From Gemmatimonadota bacterium (lineage in GTDB: Bacteria; JBHIER01; G020348925), in contig CP070758.1 of the NCBI GenBank assembly GCA_020348925.1, positions 4,386,548 to 4,450,547 of the forward strand: 64,000 bases of DNA, written 5' to 3'. The translations under genes and the position numbers were made by a program. Under the pieces are notes generated by a model. The model saw only the letters and a program-made list of their open reading frames with translations. It did no database searches and was not told the DNA's origin. Below, piece after piece: positions 16,566 to 25,496 of this stretch (position 1 is the stretch's first letter; each line of letters opens with the position of its first letter).

Positions 16566-17267
16566 TCACCAATCGATGAGCCGGCCGCTCATGATATCGT
16601 GAAACCCACAAAGAGTCTCACCATCAACCTGATCGATCCAATCCGCCAGCGCAGTTGCCGCATCACGAGGATCGGTGTCGGCATCGGGTGCTCCCACTTC
16701 GGTCTTCAATCTCCCAGGATGAACGGCGAGGACTCTGATGCCCTGTTTGCGAAGCTCTTGATCCAAACATGCCGTGAGCATGTTCTGGGCGCACTTGGCA
16801 ATGGGGTAGGAGTAAATGGTGCTCCCTTTACCGGACATGACCCTTGCAATCGAGCCAAACCGAGAGGAGATGTTAACAACAGCGGGTTTTTCCGATTTTT
16901 TCAGGTAGGGAAGCGCTGTCTTCGTGCACCGTAATACTCCACTGCAGTGAACTCGAAACAGATCCTCGAGATCCTCGGGATACGTCTGTCCTAATCCCCT
17001 AAGTTTTTTAACATTTCCTGCATTGTTGATGAGGACATCCAAGGAATTGCAATACGATTCAAGAATCCTGCTTATTTCGTGTTCCGCGCGCGGGGCGGCA
17101 ACATCCGCTACAATCGGATGACAAGTCGCCTCCGTTGAAGCTTGGAGTTGTGAGGCGACAACAGGATTTCTGACCAGGGGAAAGATCGTCCATCGACGCT
17201 GGGCATAGATTTCGAACAATTCGCGACCAAATCCTCTGCTGGCACCGGTGATCAATACAGAAGGCAT
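16566..17267 (-). CDS. Short-chain dehydrogenase/reductase (SDR) family oxidoreductase
   Basis: A 233-aa classical SDR with the nucleotide-binding GASRGFG (8-14), NNAG (81-84), catalytic Ser134/135 (VNISSRFG) and the YxxxK pair Tyr154-Lys158 (YPIAK). The C-terminal loop has VHPGRLKTEVG, the usual PG motif. It should be a soluble NAD(P)-dependent reductase; the substrate cannot be told from the sequence. It is a single gene on the - strand, with about 200 bp to each neighbour on the left and 390 bp on the right. Confidence 0.9.
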   Translation of the reverse strand: MPSVLITGASRGFGRELFEIYAQRRWTIFPLVRNPVVASQLQASTEATCHPIVADVAAPRAEHEISRILESYCNSLDVLINNAGNVKKLRGLGQTYPEDLEDLFRVHCSGVLRCTKTALPYLKKSEKPAVVNISSRFGSIARVMSGKGSTIYSYPIAKCAQNMLTACLDQELRKQGIRVLAVHPGRLKTEVGAPDADTDPRDAATALADWIDQVDGETLCGFHDIMSGRLIDW

Positions 17268-17658
17268 CTCTCTTTGTCTTTCCTGTTTCGCGTTTTCGCC
17301 CGGATTATTCTGAGCGCAGCATTGCTGCGATCAAAAGATCAAACGATCCGGTTTCCATGCATTACCACACCATTCCGTTACAGATCACTGATGCCCGTTC
17401 ATGGCTGACGATGCTCGAAGCTTCCTTCTTTTGACCATCAGTGCTTTCGCCCGCCGAGTTTCCGTTGATGAATATCGAATTTCGATGGCGATAAACCGGC
17501 TTTTCCGACGCAAGAGTTGTTGGGTAGAATAAAAAACTTCGCTCAAAAAACTAACTTTCATGAGGCACTCTAACATCAATTTGAATGCCAGCCACATGGG
17601 GCGCTTCCATTCCCTTACGATGGTTAGAGTAAGTTTCAAGACCCCGCAACCTGACCTA
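17268..17658. other. Intergenic region, no gene supported
   Basis: The 391-bp gap lies between the end of the sigma-54 activator gene and the start of the SDR gene, both on the - strand. One 84-aa - strand frame (17385-17639) lacks a convincing ribosome site and has a basic, low-information composition; I do not count it as a gene. No clear terminator hairpin with a T tract is seen. Confidence 0.5.
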
Positions 17659-19020
17659 CTACAGATTGTATTTCTTTACCTTATATCTCATCGTCCTCAA
17701 ACTGATCCCCAACAGCTTTGCCGCTTTTGTCCGGTTTCCATCCATTTTCTTGAGGGCATTCTGGATGATTGTTTTCTCGGCCACGTCCATCTGTTCATTA
17801 TACGAGTCATTCGAATTATGCAAGGTAGCGGTCTCCCCGTTTTTCGTTGTGCCTGAAAAGATGTTGAACGGGAGATGTTCTTGTAATATTGTATCCCCTT
17901 CGCCCATGACCACGGCATTTTCGATTGCATGTTCCAGCTCACGGACATTCCCGAACCATTCGTATCTCATGCAAATATCGATGACTTCTTTCGATATCTT
18001 CTTCGGTGGAATGTTGGTATCCTCTGAATACACATTTACAAAATGCTGGATCAAGAGAGGAATATCCGCACACCTGTCTCTGAGCGGTGGAAGGAAGATG
18101 GGAATAACATTGAGTCTGTAATACAGGTCCTCACGAAACGTTCCCTCTCTGAGTCCCTTCTCCAGATCCTTATGTGTGCTGGCGATGACTCTTACGTCTA
18201 TGGGAATATCCTTTGTCCCGCCCAATCGGAGGATCGTTCGCTCCTCGAGGGCTCGCAAGAGTTTCGCCTGGACACCGGGTGGAATGTCCCCGATTTCATC
18301 GAGGAAGAGCGTCCCTCCATGAGCCACTTCAAACCTACCCATCTTGGTTCGAAATGCTCCTGTGAATGCCCCTTTTTCATATCCGAAGAGTTCGCTTTCC
18401 AAGAGGTTTTCCGGGAGTGATGCACAGTCAATGGTCACCAGCTGTCTATCCTTACGTTGACTGTTAAAATGGATGGCCTTCGCGATGAGCTCCTTCCCTG
18501 TGCCGCTTTCTCCTCTGATGAGGACTGTCGAGTTGCTGGACGAGACTTTGTTCACCTTCTTGAACACATCCTGCATCGGACCGCTATTTCCAATGATATT
18601 CTCAAAGCTGTACGCCTTTTGAACCTGGTCCCGGAGCATAATGTTCTCCCGAAGCAGATCCTGTCGGTTCAAAGCATTCTTAATAATGATCAGCAGCTCG
18701 TCCACTTCTATCGGTTTTGTGACATAGTCATAGACCCCTTCCTTCATAGCATCGACTGCTGTCTTGACCGTTCCAAAAGCTGTTACGACAATGGTTGCTA
18801 TTTCCGGGGAAATTCCCTTGATTTCTCTGTAAAGCTGCAGCCCATCGATCCCTGGTAGTTTTAAATCCGTGAGAAGCACATTATACTCATCCTGCCCGAT
18901 TTCCTCCAGAGCCGTTTCCCCGTCGCTCACAGCCTGAACGGCATAACCCTCATCTCGTAAAATGTGAGCCAGACCTTCTAAGGCATTTTGATCGTCTTCC
19001 ACTAACAATATCTTTGACAT
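17659..19020 (-). CDS. Sigma-54-dependent response regulator (NtrC family)
   Basis: A 453-aa protein starting at ATG 19020, preceded by GAGGGTGA; the longer frame to 19071 lacks such a site. Domains: receiver (1-120) with phospho-acceptor Asp52 in LLTDLKLPG; AAA+ sigma-54 interaction domain (about 140-375) with Walker A GESGTGKE (170-177), the sigma-54 contact loop GAFTGA (217-222) and Walker B LFLDEIGD; and a Fis-type HTH at the C-terminus (NRTKAAKLLGISLRTMRYK). It should activate sigma-54 promoters after phosphorylation by the kinase encoded 78 bp upstream. Targets are unknown; no clear -24/-12 site was found within the window. Confidence 0.95.
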   Translation of the reverse strand: MSKILLVEDDQNALEGLAHILRDEGYAVQAVSDGETALEEIGQDEYNVLLTDLKLPGIDGLQLYREIKGISPEIATIVVTAFGTVKTAVDAMKEGVYDYVTKPIEVDELLIIIKNALNRQDLLRENIMLRDQVQKAYSFENIIGNSGPMQDVFKKVNKVSSSNSTVLIRGESGTGKELIAKAIHFNSQRKDRQLVTIDCASLPENLLESELFGYEKGAFTGAFRTKMGRFEVAHGGTLFLDEIGDIPPGVQAKLLRALEERTILRLGGTKDIPIDVRVIASTHKDLEKGLREGTFREDLYYRLNVIPIFLPPLRDRCADIPLLIQHFVNVYSEDTNIPPKKISKEVIDICMRYEWFGNVRELEHAIENAVVMGEGDTILQEHLPFNIFSGTTKNGETATLHNSNDSYNEQMDVAEKTIIQNALKKMDGNRTKAAKLLGISLRTMRYKVKKYNL

Positions 19021-19098
19021 TTTTTCACCCTCATGGTTAATACTACTGCCGATATCATCTCGATCGGACAACGTTTGGATTGTGAGATATATGTACCA

Positions 19099-20892
19099 TT
19101 ACGCTCTTTCCATAGGAAGCGTTACCGTGAAGATCGATCCGCGTCCTACTTCGCTGTCTACAAACAATGTTCCGCCGTGTTCTTCGACAATCTGTTGGGC
19201 GATGGCCAGTCCCAGCCCTGTGCCTCCTTTTTTGGTGGAATAATAGAAGTCGAATATGGTCTCCCTCTCGTTCTTCGGTATTCCTACACCAGAATCTTTA
19301 AAGACGATCTCAACGCATCGTCTTTCCCTCGGTTCTTCGACTCCATCCCCCATTGTGCGGTCGATCTCAGATCGAGTAAAGACCTTCAATTGACCACCGG
19401 TGGGCATTGCTTCAAAAGCATTTATAACTATATTCAAAAAAACCTGTTTCAATTGATCTCTGTCGACACGGCATGAATTCACATCGGAATGAAAATCCCG
19501 CAGGATACGCACGTTCTGCTTCCGAGCTCTCGATTCTTGCGAGAGAAGGACTTCCTCCAAAATACTCGTAACGTTGCACATAGAAAGTTTGAGCTCTCGC
19601 GGACGTGCAATAAGGAGAAAGTTCCTGACCAGAGTATTGAGCCGATCAATTTCGGATGCGACAATATTGAGATACTTTTCCTGTTTCTCTCGGCTCCCTC
19701 CCCCCTTTTTCTGAAGTTCTCTCTGCAAGATTTGCATGTTGATAGCCATGGAGTTGAGAGGATTCCGAATCTCATGAGATACAATTGAAGCAAACTTACT
19801 CAAGGTTGCCAGACGCTCTGCTCTTCGAAGCTTCTTCTGGTTCTCAAGCAGACTGATAGCCATGGCGTCGAATTCCTTGGCTAAAGCCCCCAATTCATCG
19901 TTGCTCTCAGTCTGAATCCTATGCTCCAATTTCCCTCGAGAAAAAAGGTGCGCTCCTGAGACAAGCGTGTTAATGGGGCGTGTCAATTTTCGAGTAAAGA
20001 TAAGGGCTATGAGAGAAGCCATCAGTATGCTTCCCACAATGAGAAACAACACGTCCATTCTCATTCTGGCGGCGAGAAAAAACGCTTCCTCAGTCGGCTG
20101 TTGGATAATAAACCCCCAGCCCAACATGGGAACCGGAGCGTAGGACCCGATGACTTCCTCCCCGTCGAAATCGATATATATCTGAGTGCCTTCTTGTCCT
20201 TCAAGAACATTCTTAACGACTTCGAGAACACCGAAATCTTCTTGAGCGTAAACCCGTCTCTTTTCAGCATGGGCGATCAAAATACCGTTGGCTCCCACAA
20301 CATAAGCTCGGCCGCGCTGGCCCAGACCAATGCTGTCGACCAAGGCCCACATGCTCTTCAAATTTACATCAGCCACAAGCACACCCACGACACTGTTAAA
20401 TTTTAAAATGGGCTGCGAGACAGTAACTATGGGTAAACGATCCTCGGAAACGAAAACCGGTGAGATGTATTCGTCCCCTTTCAGCGTGCTGATGAAAAAA
20501 GGATAGGTATCATATGCCTGATGGAATTGGGTGAAAGAGGTACTAACGACTTCGTTGCCCTCTCGATCGAGGACAAATAATTTTTCGAAGATATCGCTTC
20601 GCCGTTTGGCATTGTTGATAATGATGTCTTGATTCCATCGATCCATACCGGTCATGCTGGGCACACTTGCCATCTCCCTCAGAATCCCCTGGGCATTTTG
20701 GACGTAAAGACCGATCTCATCGGCCGCTCTTTTTGCCAGCGTCAAGTTTCCCTCAGCCACCGAATTCTTAATCGACCTCTGGGCTGTGCCGATAAGAATC
20801 CAACCGACCACGAGTATAGGGACGGCGGCCAAAAAGATATGAGATACTAACAAGCGAGTGATCAGTCTGTTTTGGAACGGAATTTTCTGCAT
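19099..20892 (-). CDS. Membrane sensor histidine kinase (Cache-HAMP-HisKA-HATPase)
   Basis: A 597-aa kinase. Two membrane helices (about 15-35 and 280-300) flank a 240-residue periplasmic Cache-type sensor (VFVLDREGNEVVS-like strand, PIVTVSQPIL, GRAYVVGANGILIAH). A HAMP domain (RKLTRPINTLVSGAHLF), a HisKA box with phospho-His373 (SHEIRNPLNSM) and the ATPase with N box and DSGVGIP/GTGLGLAIAQ follow. It lies between a solute-binding protein gene (26 bp upstream) and its response regulator (78 bp downstream), so the three form one operon. The Cache domain presumably senses a small molecule, perhaps one bound by the partner protein. Confidence 0.93.
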   Translation of the reverse strand: MQKIPFQNRLITRLLVSHIFLAAVPILVVGWILIGTAQRSIKNSVAEGNLTLAKRAADEIGLYVQNAQGILREMASVPSMTGMDRWNQDIIINNAKRRSDIFEKLFVLDREGNEVVSTSFTQFHQAYDTYPFFISTLKGDEYISPVFVSEDRLPIVTVSQPILKFNSVVGVLVADVNLKSMWALVDSIGLGQRGRAYVVGANGILIAHAEKRRVYAQEDFGVLEVVKNVLEGQEGTQIYIDFDGEEVIGSYAPVPMLGWGFIIQQPTEEAFFLAARMRMDVLFLIVGSILMASLIALIFTRKLTRPINTLVSGAHLFSRGKLEHRIQTESNDELGALAKEFDAMAISLLENQKKLRRAERLATLSKFASIVSHEIRNPLNSMAINMQILQRELQKKGGGSREKQEKYLNIVASEIDRLNTLVRNFLLIARPRELKLSMCNVTSILEEVLLSQESRARKQNVRILRDFHSDVNSCRVDRDQLKQVFLNIVINAFEAMPTGGQLKVFTRSEIDRTMGDGVEEPRERRCVEIVFKDSGVGIPKNERETIFDFYYSTKKGGTGLGLAIAQQIVEEHGGTLFVDSEVGRGSIFTVTLPMERA

Positions 20893-20918
20893 GGAAATCC
20901 CCGATGACTTTTTGCCTC

Positions 20919-22607
20919 TCAGTATTTTTGCGCTTCCTCAGGGACCCACCACTCAGGAAACGGTTTCAATCCACCATTCGGGTGGCGGATGTTTTGAAAG
21001 CGCGTGTCCACGGCAGTATAAAAGAGCCACCTGAAAAAGAGAAAAGTGCACGATTGATCCTGCGCGATGAGAAGCTGCATCCTCTGGAACATGGGTTCAA
21101 GTCGATTGCGATCACTCACTTCGTAAGCAAGGTTGATCAATCTGTCGACCTCTCGGTTATAATAGTACATGACGTTGAGTCCTCGTCCTATGTTTGAGGA
21201 ATGGAACAACCGGTCGAAATTTTCAACTTTGGCTTCCGAGGGAAAGCTCATGAGCGCGGCATCGTAATCGCCCTCTTTCATTAATCTCATCATCTCTTTA
21301 TACTCAACTGGTTCAGGAATCACATCGACTCCGATCTCCTTCAGATCGAGTTTTACGATTCTGGCAATTCTTTCGAAAAGGCCAGAACCTCTGGCAAACA
21401 TGAGGGTAAACCGAAACTCCTGGTCACCGTTCTCCAAAACTCCATCCCTGTCAATGTCTGACCAACCTTCCTCATTCAGGAGTTCTAAAGCCTTTTTCGG
21501 ATTAAAATGATATTTGGGAAGGTTCGGGTAATAAGCCCATGAGTCTGAGTCTAAAGGACCATATGCGATGTTTCCCTTTCCTGAGAGGACTTCATCGATG
21601 ATGCCAACCCGATTTATCGCATAGGTCAAGGCTGTCCGGGTTGCTCCTTTGGAAAAAAGCTTTTTCGAAACATTGTAACTGATGCATTCAAACACCTTCT
21701 GATTCGAAACAAGAGTAACGAGTCGTATCCGTGGATTCGATCTCCAGACATCGCGAGCCGATGCTTCCTCTTCTATTCTGGCAAAATCAATTTCTCCGGT
21801 GACAAACGCAGCCTTGAGCAATTCCTCCGTGGCATGAAATTGTATACTGAGACCATTGAGGTAAGGACGACCCCGGTAGTAGAAAGGATTGGCCCTTAAA
21901 ACAATCTTTTCCCTGTCCTCCCATCGCGAGAAAATAAAAGGCCCGAGCCCGACAGGTGTTGAATGTAAAATGCTGTCACGCGTGGCCTCATAAGTCCCTG
22001 AATTGTAAATCTGACTGGGAAGAATTTGGAGTGTCGCAAGTTCAGGAAAGAATTTCTCATAAGGGCCTTGTAATTCAAATCGGACTCTCCGGTCTCCGTC
22101 TTCTATGACACGTTCGATTACGTCAAAATTTTTATTGTAAAAGTAATGAGAATCCGTTTTCACATTACGGTACAAATTGTAGGTGAAAACGACATCGCCA
22201 CTTTCTAAGGGTACATTATTATGAAAAAGAATTCCCTCTCGGAGTTGAAACGTCCAGATCGACCTGTCCTGACTATATTCCCAGGATTCTGCCAATCCTG
22301 GAACAGCGGTCCCTTGACGATCCAGGCTTATGAGCCCTTCTCCGTATATGTAATCTGCAATCTCTTTTTCTTGATCAAGGGTGTAAAAAATAGGATTGAG
22401 GTTCTTCAATCCATTGCCTATTTCCCCGATAACGAGGGTATCTCCGTAATTTGGAGAGCTTTCCTGACCAGAGAGAACTCCGCATGCTAGAATGCACCCC
22501 ACTCCTCCAGCCATGAGGAGAGCGAATCGCACGAGCCGGCAAAGACCCCTTACCCCCCATTTCAACAAGACAAGGATCTTACGATATCGAGCACAATCAT
22601 GCTGCAA
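20919..22607 (-). CDS. ABC-type extracellular solute-binding protein, family 5 (OppA-like)
   Basis: Up to 562 aa. An N-terminal hydrophobic segment (FALLMAGGVGCILACG) is a signal peptide, possibly a lipoprotein one. The rest is a family 5 binding protein: LNPIFYTLDQEKEIADYIYG, WTFQLREGILFHNN, VPLESGDVVFTYN, YEVSDRNRLEPMFQ. These bind peptides, nickel or oligosaccharides for ABC importers, yet no permease or ATPase gene is near. Instead it heads an operon with a sensor kinase and sigma-54 activator, so a role as a sensing co-receptor is plausible. The start is uncertain: the longest frame opens at TTG 22607, and TTG 22565 or a GTG near 22532 give better signal peptides. Confidence 0.85.
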   Translation of the reverse strand: MQHDCARYRKILVLLKWGVRGLCRLVRFALLMAGGVGCILACGVLSGQESSPNYGDTLVIGEIGNGLKNLNPIFYTLDQEKEIADYIYGEGLISLDRQGTAVPGLAESWEYSQDRSIWTFQLREGILFHNNVPLESGDVVFTYNLYRNVKTDSHYFYNKNFDVIERVIEDGDRRVRFELQGPYEKFFPELATLQILPSQIYNSGTYEATRDSILHSTPVGLGPFIFSRWEDREKIVLRANPFYYRGRPYLNGLSIQFHATEELLKAAFVTGEIDFARIEEEASARDVWRSNPRIRLVTLVSNQKVFECISYNVSKKLFSKGATRTALTYAINRVGIIDEVLSGKGNIAYGPLDSDSWAYYPNLPKYHFNPKKALELLNEEGWSDIDRDGVLENGDQEFRFTLMFARGSGLFERIARIVKLDLKEIGVDVIPEPVEYKEMMRLMKEGDYDAALMSFPSEAKVENFDRLFHSSNIGRGLNVMYYYNREVDRLINLAYEVSDRNRLEPMFQRMQLLIAQDQSCTFLFFRWLFYTAVDTRFQNIRHPNGGLKPFPEWWVPEEAQKY

Positions 22608-22893
22608 CAGCTGCTACCCCCTCCCTTCAGCATTTGCAGTTACCACACACCCTCATCCGAATGATCAAGGGCTTTACTTACATTGTAACATCAATTTAGA
22701 CAACGCTATTGTGATAAAGGTTTCTCTTTTTATCAAGGAAAAAATGGGTGATTTCACATAGCGGTGAACGGTCCAAGATGCAATATTTTTCACTCTTCTC
22801 TTTTTTGATTTGCATAGGTACATTTTTTTCTTATTATTGAGAGTATGGATTCCTATAAGATCGACATATTACCTTCATCTGCGAGACATTTTT

Positions 22894-24477
22894 ATGGAAC
22901 TGTTCACCTTAATTGATATTCTTTGGATGATCTTCTTTTTAAGCCTCATGATCGGTTGTGGAGTACTCTTTTACCGCCTCGGCAGACGTTCCGAGTCCGA
23001 TTTCTTCTTGGCCGGTCGTGGCTTACCCTGGTGGTTGCCAGCCGCCTCTGTATACGCTACCCACACGGCCACAGATACTCCCATGTGGGTTACGGGCGTG
23101 ATTTACAGGTATGGTATGCGGGGGATCTGGTACACCTTTTTCTCCGCCTGGTGCGCCATCAGCGCCTTTGTCTCCACAAGGATTTTCCGACGATCCCTGG
23201 CCTACACTCAGGCTGAATGGCAGAGTCTCCGATTCGGAGGGTTGGGGAGTGAACTCCTCCGGGGTTGGATGGCGGGATGGCAGATCTTTATGAACATGTT
23301 TATTCTGGGATGGGTTGGCATGGCCATGGGGAAACTGTGCAACTACGCCTTCGGCTGGCCCTTGTGGATCGGCTTGATGGGATTTTCCTGTGCCTGTGCC
23401 GTCTACGTCTTAGCTGCGGGCTACTGGGGTGTGGTTGTGGCCGACTTTCAACAGGGTATCATTGCTTTAGCAGTCATCATTATTACCTCCGTCTGGGGAA
23501 TCATCGCCGCCGGTGGCCCAGGGGCCATTGTTTCGAAGCTCGCTCTCATGGGGGAATCGTGGCGAGTCAATCCCTTCGCCTTCACCGGTATTTTTGGAGG
23601 AGAATTTCCCTTTGCCTGGTTCATCACAATGATGGTTATATCCATTATTGGAGGGTTTGGCATGGGTACGAGCATTGACTGGTATGTGGAGGCACAACGC
23701 ATCCAGTCGGCCAAGACCGTGCGTGACGCCTCCTACAGCATCTGGGCGGGCACGGCTCTTGTTCTCGTTCGCAACTCCCTGTGGGCCGTGGCCATTCTCG
23801 GTTTCTATGTGATGTTTCCCAACATACCATCCCAGGCCGAGTACGAGCTTGGCTGGTTTCGAATCGGGTTTGAATATTTGCCTGTGGGCATGGTCGGTTT
23901 CTTTTTCGCCGCCGTGCTGGCCATTCACCTCTCAACAATCTCCACCCACCTCAACCTGGGGGCCATGTATGCCACCCGTGACATCTACCACCATTATATC
24001 AACCCCAGGGCATCGGAGAGGAGGCTCGTCTGGGTGGGCCGGATCTCCACGGCCATTCTGCTCCTGGGATCATTTGTCTATGGTCTGATGATGGAGGAGA
24101 TCACGAAGTGGCTTATTTTTGCCCTGTGGATCATGGCCGCTGGGGTGTGGTTGCCCAATATCCTTCAGGTCATGTGGTGGCGGTTCAATGCCTGGGGTTA
24201 TCTCTCTTCCTGGATTGCCAATTTAGGTCTGAGCTGGTTGGTGGTTTGGGTCTTACCCGCTTTCGGCCTCATCCCCGATCTGCCTGACTACCTCCAATTT
24301 TGGGCATTGATGGTACTTGGGGCTTTAATCTATGTGCCGGTTACGTTTCTGACTCCGCCTGAAAAGATGGACCGTCTCGTGAAGTACTACGTCATGTCCC
24401 GTCCTCTCGGATGGTGGGGGCCTGTGCGGAAGGAGGCAGAATGGAGAGGATTACTGCATATGAAAGGAGAAGATTAA
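22894..24477 (+). CDS. Sodium:solute symporter (SSS) family transporter
   Basis: A 527-aa membrane protein with about 13 helices of the SSS family: LGRRSESDFFLAGRGLPWW after the first helix, then SVYATHTATDTPMWVTG in the substrate-pathway region, and FGMGTSIDWYVEAQRI. The start is ATG 22894, which opens directly into the first helix; the 28 upstream in-frame residues lack a ribosome site. It should import an organic solute with sodium; the substrate is not predictable. The stop overlaps the next start (TAATG). Three very small membrane proteins follow in the same transcript. It is divergent from the solute-binding-protein operon. Confidence 0.92.
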   Translation: MELFTLIDILWMIFFLSLMIGCGVLFYRLGRRSESDFFLAGRGLPWWLPAASVYATHTATDTPMWVTGVIYRYGMRGIWYTFFSAWCAISAFVSTRIFRRSLAYTQAEWQSLRFGGLGSELLRGWMAGWQIFMNMFILGWVGMAMGKLCNYAFGWPLWIGLMGFSCACAVYVLAAGYWGVVVADFQQGIIALAVIIITSVWGIIAAGGPGAIVSKLALMGESWRVNPFAFTGIFGGEFPFAWFITMMVISIIGGFGMGTSIDWYVEAQRIQSAKTVRDASYSIWAGTALVLVRNSLWAVAILGFYVMFPNIPSQAEYELGWFRIGFEYLPVGMVGFFFAAVLAIHLSTISTHLNLGAMYATRDIYHHYINPRASERRLVWVGRISTAILLLGSFVYGLMMEEITKWLIFALWIMAAGVWLPNILQVMWWRFNAWGYLSSWIANLGLSWLVVWVLPAFGLIPDLPDYLQFWALMVLGALIYVPVTFLTPPEKMDRLVKYYVMSRPLGWWGPVRKEAEWRGLLHMKGED

Positions 24478-24767
24478 TGGCCTGGATACGTCGTCACTGG
24501 ACACCTGAAGAAGCCGACGAGTGGCAAAAGGAGGATTGGATAGCCATCATTCTCTCGACATTCTCTTACATTGCTTTGACTATCGGTGTGGCGCTATCGC
24601 TTCTGATGCTCGCTGTCGGATTTATCGTTTTAATCCTGGGTATCGGATTGTCCGTACTTCTTTTTTTCGTTATCGATCCAAAATTGAAGGCTGTCTCCTC
24701 AGGATATGAAAAGAAACAAAAGGAATATTTGGAAGGTCTTGAACGTGTTCAGCGTTGGGAGGAGTAA
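24477..24767 (+). CDS. Small membrane protein in symporter operon (96 aa)
   Basis: Not recognised. The ATG overlaps the symporter stop codon, so translation is probably coupled. The protein begins with a polar, acidic amphipathic stretch (WTPEEADEWQKEDWI), has two closely spaced membrane helices (about residues 25-45 and 48-65) and ends in a charged helix (EKKQKEYLEGLERVQRWEE). The size and operon place suggest an accessory subunit or stabiliser of the symporter, which is inference. Confidence 0.75.
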   Translation: MAWIRRHWTPEEADEWQKEDWIAIILSTFSYIALTIGVALSLLMLAVGFIVLILGIGLSVLLFFVIDPKLKAVSSGYEKKQKEYLEGLERVQRWEE

Positions 24768-24768
24768 A

Positions 24769-24906
24769 ATGGACAAAGGGCTCACAGTCGTTATTGGCAT
24801 GTCAATAGCATATGTTGCCTCACTTCTGGGCATGTTTCTGGCCTACATCTCATACAAAAAGCACAGAAAAAACGAAACGGATACTTCGGAAAAAGAGACA
24901 CAATGA
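24769..24906 (+). CDS. Single-helix membrane microprotein (45 aa)
   Basis: Starts one base after the previous stop, with GGAGG-like GGAGG/GGAG sequence just upstream (TTGGGAGGAGTAAAATG). It encodes one membrane helix (VVIGMSIAYVASLLGMFLAYI) followed by a basic then acidic tail. Its length is below most gene-calling limits. The tight coupling on both sides supports translation. Function unknown; probably part of the symporter set. Confidence 0.65.
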   Translation: MDKGLTVVIGMSIAYVASLLGMFLAYISYKKHRKNETDTSEKETQ

Positions 24907-25058
24907 TACACTTATTCTTAGCGCAATCACAACGAATCGGTCATCCTGCCTTCGGTATCGTTATACCGGCTGTCATCTTTATTGTATCCTTCTTAGTGGC
25001 GTATTTTCTCTACCGACGATTTTCCAGAACAACCGAGAAAGACGACTCATCGGGTTGA
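24903..25058 (+). CDS. Single-helix membrane microprotein (51 aa)
   Basis: ATG 24903 overlaps the stop of the 45-aa gene as ATGA. The translation starts MIHLFLAQSQRIGHPAFG, has one strong membrane helix (IVIPAVIFIVSFLVAYFLY) and ends RRFSRTTEKDDSSG. It resembles its neighbour in size and in its helix-plus-polar-tail layout, but not in sequence. It is the last gene of the symporter operon. Confidence 0.65.
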   Translation: MIHLFLAQSQRIGHPAFGIVIPAVIFIVSFLVAYFLYRRFSRTTEKDDSSG

Positions 25059-25496
25059 GCTCTCCAAAACCTTCTATCCCATCTGCACAACGCATGTATC
25101 TTGCGAAAGCCTGAAAGTCACTAATCCTCTTTCTCCAACTTTGCATTGAGAACAGAATCTCATGCTGCGAGACTGTGGGGATAACCGCAACGAAGGCATT
25201 GACACGTTCATCGACTGACTTTATATTGGAATAAAAATATTTACCTTCGCAGCTTTGTCAGACTTCTTGGTCAGAACATAGGGGATTGGTTTATGCGGAC
25301 TAAGGCAACTCCGGAGATTGGGAGTGATGTAATGACGAGAGATTACGAAGCTCTCTTGTTTACCCCTGAGGGTAAGTAAGGGAGTTAATTATTTGGATTT
25401 TAATATTAAAGAAACCTCAAAGTAAAAAATTTATAAGGGAATCGTTCGAATCAGAGGGATGAATGAAATTACATAAACCGAAAGGAGGAAAAGCGA
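25059..25496. other. 438-bp leader/intergenic region, no gene
   Basis: No gene is supported. A small hairpin TTACCC-CTGA-GGGTAA lies near 25360-25377 without a T tract. The last 15 bases carry the strong ribosome site AAAGGAGG for the large secreted protein. The promoter of that gene must lie here, but no consensus pair stands out. Confidence 0.5.

Noticed and set aside
17385-17639. 84-aa - strand frame in the gap after the sigma-54 activator
   Set aside because: No ribosome site, no recognisable fold, and a composition typical of non-coding AT/GC-mixed sequence.
22760-22893. A sigma-54 promoter before the symporter that would be the target of the neighbouring activator
   Set aside because: A GG and GC pair occurs near 22770-22782, but the spacing is wrong (8 instead of 10 bases between them).
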